From the NCBI GenBank assembly GCA_030042915.1, contig JASHYS010000047.1, positions 1-8,161 on the forward strand: a stretch of DNA of 8,161 nucleotides, in the 5' to 3' direction. Each line of letters opens with the position of its first letter. Within the stretch, counting starts at the first letter, position 1. Below, one piece after another: positions 6,188 to 8,161 of the stretch. The notes beneath the pieces were generated by a model. It saw nothing but the letters and a program-made list of their open reading frames with translations, was not told the origin of the DNA and ran no database searches. Both the position numbers and the translations under genes were made by a program. Source of the DNA: Acidobacteriaceae bacterium. GTDB lineage: Bacteria; Acidobacteriota; Terriglobia; Terriglobales; Acidobacteriaceae.

Positions 6188-6633
6188 TCGACGATCGCGA
6201 GGCCATGCAGGCGGCGCTGGCCGAAGCGCGGCTCGCTGCCGCGGGCGGCGAGGTGCCCATCGGGGCCGTTGCCGCGTACGAGGACAGGATCATCGCGCAC
6301 GCTCAGAATTGCGTCATCCGCCACGTTGATCCCACAGCCCACGCTGAGATGATCGCGCTGCGCACTGCCGCCAAGGCACTGGGCAACTATCGCCTGGCCG
6401 GCTGCACGCTCTACGTGACGCTCGAACCCTGCGCCATGTGTGCCGGCGCCATGATTCACGCGCGAATCGATCGCCTCGTTTATGCCGCCGCCGATCCCAA
6501 GGCCGGCGCCTGCGGCTCGGTGCTCTCGGTGCTCAACCATCCTCAGCTCAACCACAAGATGGTGGTCGAGGAGGGGCTGCTGGCCGCAGAATCTGCCGAG
6601 TTGCTGCGGGGGTTTTTCCGGGAGCGGCGCTAA
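6184..6633 (+). CDS. tadA: tRNA-specific adenosine deaminase
   Basis: This 149-residue zinc enzyme of the cytidine-deaminase superfamily converts adenosine-34 to inosine at the wobble position of tRNA-Arg(ACG). The zinc and catalytic motifs are complete: His53 and Glu55 in TAHAEMIAL, and Cys83 and Cys86 in LEPCAMCAGAM. VPIGAVAA, with Asn42 in the following HAQNCV, and the C-terminal LLRGFFRERR are typical of TadA. The ATG overlaps the aguA stop as ATGA, and there is no clear Shine-Dalgarno before it (only GGCGGGCAAAAG), so it is probably translated by re-initiation after aguA. The stop TAA (6631-6633) overlaps the stop codon of the convergent cupin gene. A guanine or other nucleoside deaminase is a less likely alternative, because the HAEMIAL and PCAMCAGAM pair favours TadA. 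Confidence 0.93.
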   Translation: MIDDREAMQAALAEARLAAAGGEVPIGAVAAYEDRIIAHAQNCVIRHVDPTAHAEMIALRTAAKALGNYRLAGCTLYVTLEPCAMCAGAMIHARIDRLVYAAADPKAGACGSVLSVLNHPQLNHKMVVEEGLLAAESAELLRGFFRERR

Positions 6634-7115
6634 CTCCGCGTCAATTCTTTGATCCGCGCTGCTTCCGCGGGCCAGCCCGCCGACAGCTCTGCGTAATTTC
6701 CGCTGCGGTAATCGGCGAAATCAAAGCCCGGCGTCACGGTGCAGCCGAACAGGGCCACTTTCCCGCCCTCCGCCAGCCGCTCGCCCTGCCACACGCCCGC
6801 CGGAACCAGGATTTGCGGCCGCTGCCCTGCCGCCAGATCTGATCCAAGAGTCAATAGCGCGGTGCGTCCGTCCGGGTGCAGCAGCAGCATCTCTACAGGA
6901 TCGCCGAGGTAGAAGTGGAAGATTTCGTCGGAGGCAACCATGTGCACTTCATCGAAGGTTCCCTCTTCGAGCAGGTAGTAGATGGCCGTGCCGTAGGGCC
7001 GCACGCCGCGCAGCAACGCCACGCTCACGTCCGATGTGTAAGTGCGCCGGTACCATCCGCCCTCCACGGGGTGCGGAGCCAGGTGCAACAACGACTTGAT
7101 CTCATCAGAGGTCAT
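6630..7115 (-). CDS. Cupin-fold protein of the DUF985 (Cupin_5) type
   Basis: This predicted 161-residue soluble protein has a single cupin barrel of the DUF985/Cupin_5 group (YML079w-like). Its reaction is not established; a role as a sugar epimerase-like or small-ligand binding protein is only speculation. The family is shown by HPVEGGWYRRTY (14-25), TAIYYLLEEG (43-52), DEIFHFYLGDPVEML (63-77), ILVPAGVWQGERL (102-114) and FGCTVTPGFDFADY (123-136). The usual Trp in the E-x-W-H-F motif is Phe66 here. ATG 7115-7113 is chosen because GAGGA (7121-7125) lies 5 bases upstream and the conserved helix starts at once. In-frame ATGs farther upstream, up to 7382, would run back through the divergent glutaredoxin gene. 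The stop codon TAG (6632-6630) overlaps the tadA stop. Confidence 0.85.
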   Translation of the reverse strand: MTSDEIKSLLHLAPHPVEGGWYRRTYTSDVSVALLRGVRPYGTAIYYLLEEGTFDEVHMVASDEIFHFYLGDPVEMLLLHPDGRTALLTLGSDLAAGQRPQILVPAGVWQGERLAEGGKVALFGCTVTPGFDFADYRSGNYAELSAGWPAEAARIKELTRS

Positions 7116-7211
7116 GGTTTTCCTCAGCGTGGGCGCGGTGCATTTCGCGCAATGATGAATCCCGGTCGGCGTGCTTCTCATCACAGAGCATAGCAGCGAG
7201 GCGACCGTAAA
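7116..7211. promoter_or_regulatory. Divergent promoter region between cupin and glutaredoxin-like genes
   Basis: These 96 bases must hold the start signals for both divergent genes. On the minus strand TG-C-TATGCT (7195-7187) is a possible extended -10 with 4 of 6 matches, which would give a leader of about 65 bases to the cupin gene. On the plus strand I see no good -10; GAGG at 7198-7201 is the likely ribosome site for the ATG at 7212. Confidence 0.3.
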
Positions 7212-7478
7212 ATGGGACTCATGACCGTGCAGCTCTACGCCGCACGCTGGTGCCGCGATTGCCGCGCCGCCCGGCAGTTTCTTGATGCGCACGGCGTGGC
7301 TTACACCGTCGTCGACGTCGACGCCAACCCCGCCGCTTCTGACGAGGTGCTGCGCCGCGTGGGCAAGCGCGCCATTCCGCAACTGGTGATCGACGGCGAG
7401 TGGTTCCAGCCCTACAGGCCCGGCCGCGGCCTGCTGGTGGACGAAATGAGCCGCCGCCTGGGAATCTCTCGCAGATAA
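7212..7478 (+). CDS. Small glutaredoxin-like thioredoxin-fold protein
   Basis: This 88-residue cytoplasmic protein has a glutaredoxin/thioredoxin fold. VQLYAARWCRDCRAARQFLD contains the redox pair Cys14 and Cys17 at the end of the first strand. YTVVDVDANP is the second strand. RAIPQLVIDGEW (53-64) supplies the cis-proline (Pro56) and the third strand, and a final helix follows. It probably reduces disulfides or mixed thiols, but the partner (glutathione, thioredoxin reductase or another thiol) cannot be read from sequence. The active site WCRDC differs from the classical CPYC. ATG 7212 has GAGG 10 bases upstream; ATG 7221 (MTVQLY) is an alternative that removes only three residues. The gene is divergent from the cupin gene and appears to stand alone. 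Confidence 0.85.
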   Translation: MGLMTVQLYAARWCRDCRAARQFLDAHGVAYTVVDVDANPAASDEVLRRVGKRAIPQLVIDGEWFQPYRPGRGLLVDEMSRRLGISRR

Positions 7479-7492
7479 GTGCTTTAGCCTCG

Positions 7493-7498
7493 TACAAT
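7493..7498 (+). promoter_or_regulatory. Candidate -10 element upstream of purB
   Basis: TACAAT has 5 of 6 matches to TATAAT, and a TATAAA follows at 7500-7505. Neither has a recognisable -35 at 16-18 bases. If used, transcription would start near 7506 and purB would have a structured leader of about 200 bases. Confidence 0.3.
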
Positions 7499-7507
7499 TT
7501 ATAAAGA

Positions 7508-7540
7508 GAAGCCGGTAGCCTAATGCTTGAAGCCGGTAGC
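7508..7540 (+). repeat. Two direct copies of a 12-base sequence
   Basis: GAAGCCGGTAGC occurs at 7508-7519 and again at 7529-7540, a spacing of 21 bases. A diverged third copy, GAAGCCAGGAGCT, lies at 7692-7704 and includes the purB ribosome site. The second copy also forms a hairpin with GCTATC at 7545-7550 (one G-U pair). Confidence 0.7.
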
Positions 7541-7569
7541 TCTGGCTATCAGCTGTCAGCTTTTGCGCC

Positions 7570-7652
7570 GTCCCTACGGGACTGCGAATTGCAAGTCCGC
7601 ATCTTTCCCCAACGCTGAAGCGCGGGGCTAGTAAACACTGCGCCTTCGGCGC
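7570..7652. repeat. Row of three short hairpins in the purB leader
   Basis: Three inverted repeats follow one another. The first is GTCCC-tac-GGGAC (7570-7582). The second is CCCCaaCGC-tgaa-GCGcGGGG (7607-7627, with a small internal bulge). The third is GCGCC-ttc-GGCGC (7640-7652). None is followed by a T-run, so they are not obvious terminators for the glutaredoxin-like gene. From memory, similar strings (CCCTACGGGAC, then CGCTGAAGCG with flanking C/G runs, then CCTTCGG) occur as intergenic repeats in acidobacterial genomes. Only this one copy is visible here. Confidence 0.65.
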
Positions 7653-7697
7653 GGGTGCCCAGGTCGGTGGAAGTTATCAACGACCATGCCAGAAGCC

Positions 7698-7702
7698 AGG
7701 AG
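7698..7702 (+). promoter_or_regulatory. purB ribosome binding site, fixing a TTG start
   Basis: AGGAG lies 7 bases before TTG 7710. This is ideal spacing and identifies TTG as the start codon. The next in-frame ATG (7737) would remove nine conserved residues. Confidence 0.75.
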
Positions 7703-7709
7703 CTAAGAA

Positions 7710-8161
7710 TTGATCGACCGCTACACTCGCCCGGCAATGGGCCGCATCTGGACCGACGAGAACAAGTACCGCTGCTGGCTCGAGGTTGAAGCCGCCGCAA
7801 GCCTGGTTCTCGCCGAGGACGGCGTTATTCCCGGCGCCGCTGCCGAAGCCATCGCGGCGAAAGCGACGGTTTCAGCCGCGCGCGTGGCTGAGATTGAAGC
7901 CGAGGTGAAACACGACGTCATTGCGTTCACGACGGCAGTGGCAGAGAGCCTCAAGTCGCAAGGGCTCGGAGAGCAGTCGAGATGGCTGCACTACGGCCTC
8001 ACCTCCAACGACATTGTCGACACGGCGCAGGCGCTGCAGGTGAAAGCGGCGTCGGCACTCATTCGCGACGGAATCAACGCGCTCCTGGCCGTGCTCAGGC
8101 GCCGCGCACTCGAATTCAAGCACACGCCCACCATCGGCCGGACACATGGGATTCATGCGGA
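7710..8161 (+). CDS. purB: Adenylosuccinate lyase, N-terminal part, cut by window edge
   Basis: These are the first 150 codons of adenylosuccinate lyase, an enzyme of the fumarase/aspartase superfamily. It acts twice in purine synthesis, cleaving SAICAR to AICAR and adenylosuccinate to AMP, each time releasing fumarate. Starting from TTG, the protein reads MIDRYTRPAMGRIWTDENKY, the standard N-terminus of bacterial PurB. It then shows KHDVIAFTTAVAE, the signature HYGLTSNDIVDTAQ and, at the edge, the TIGRTHGIHA segment with a conserved active-site His. All lie in one frame without breaks. The signature loop near the C-terminus is outside the window. A TTG start with an AGGAG ribosome site and a probable long structured leader may limit expression. 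No purine riboswitch core was recognised in that leader. Confidence 0.95.
   Translation, partial: MIDRYTRPAMGRIWTDENKYRCWLEVEAAASLVLAEDGVIPGAAAEAIAAKATVSAARVAEIEAEVKHDVIAFTTAVAESLKSQGLGEQSRWLHYGLTSNDIVDTAQALQVKAASALIRDGINALLAVLRRRALEFKHTPTIGRTHGIHA

Noticed and set aside
7116..7382. 89-residue N-terminal extension of the cupin protein
   Set aside because: It would run through the divergent glutaredoxin-like gene, and the GAGGA site marks ATG 7115 as the start.
7479..7709. CRISPR array or purine riboswitch before purB
   Set aside because: The direct repeats are only 12 bases with a 9-base gap and differ from the third copy, so there is no CRISPR structure. I could not find the conserved core of a purine riboswitch.
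1..8161. Defence island, prophage or mobile element
   Set aside because: Every gene with a recognisable family is metabolic, redox, tRNA-modifying or exported. No integrase, transposase, nuclease, toxin-antitoxin pair, tRNA or terminal inverted repeat was seen.

Overview
The window looks like a stretch of chromosome from a GC-rich bacterium, most likely an acidobacterium (Acidobacteriota, Terriglobia-like). This is an inference from the mix of genes: a pyruvoyl-type arginine decarboxylase beside agmatine-processing genes, a secreted DUF4252-like protein, and intergenic strings of short hairpins with sequences such as GTCCC-tac-GGGAC of a kind I associate with acidobacterial genomes. No phage, plasmid, insertion sequence, CRISPR array, tRNA or rRNA is visible.

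Layout. The left edge holds the first 111 codons of isocitrate dehydrogenase (icd, minus strand). It is followed by about 250 bases without a convincing gene and then a small unknown plus-strand ORF (586-801). Next come two minus-strand genes for exported proteins: a 512-residue alpha/beta-hydrolase-like protein carrying four 10-residue tandem repeats, and a 216-residue DUF4252-like protein. At 3441 the direction changes and four plus-strand genes follow: pyruvoyl-dependent arginine decarboxylase (pdaD type), N-carbamoylputrescine amidase (aguB), agmatine deiminase (aguA) and tRNA adenosine deaminase (tadA). tadA ends tail-to-tail, with a 4-base overlap, against a minus-strand cupin (DUF985-like) gene. 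A small glutaredoxin-like gene diverges from the cupin gene. A 231-base hairpin-rich spacer then leads to the first 150 codons of adenylosuccinate lyase (purB), cut by the right edge.

How the genes work together. The clearest functional unit is a complete three-step arginine-to-putrescine route: arginine to agmatine (PvlArgDC), agmatine to N-carbamoylputrescine (AguA), and N-carbamoylputrescine to putrescine (AguB). A strong hairpin followed by a T-rich run sits between the decarboxylase and aguB, so the first step may be expressed separately from the last two. aguB and aguA are 2 bases apart, and aguA overlaps tadA by ATGA, which suggests one transcript carrying polyamine and tRNA-modification genes. 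icd and purB are housekeeping genes at the edges. I see no wholly new defence or mobile system. The points most worth checking are the pathway cluster with its internal terminator, the repeat insertion beside the hydrolase nucleophile, and the structured spacer before purB.
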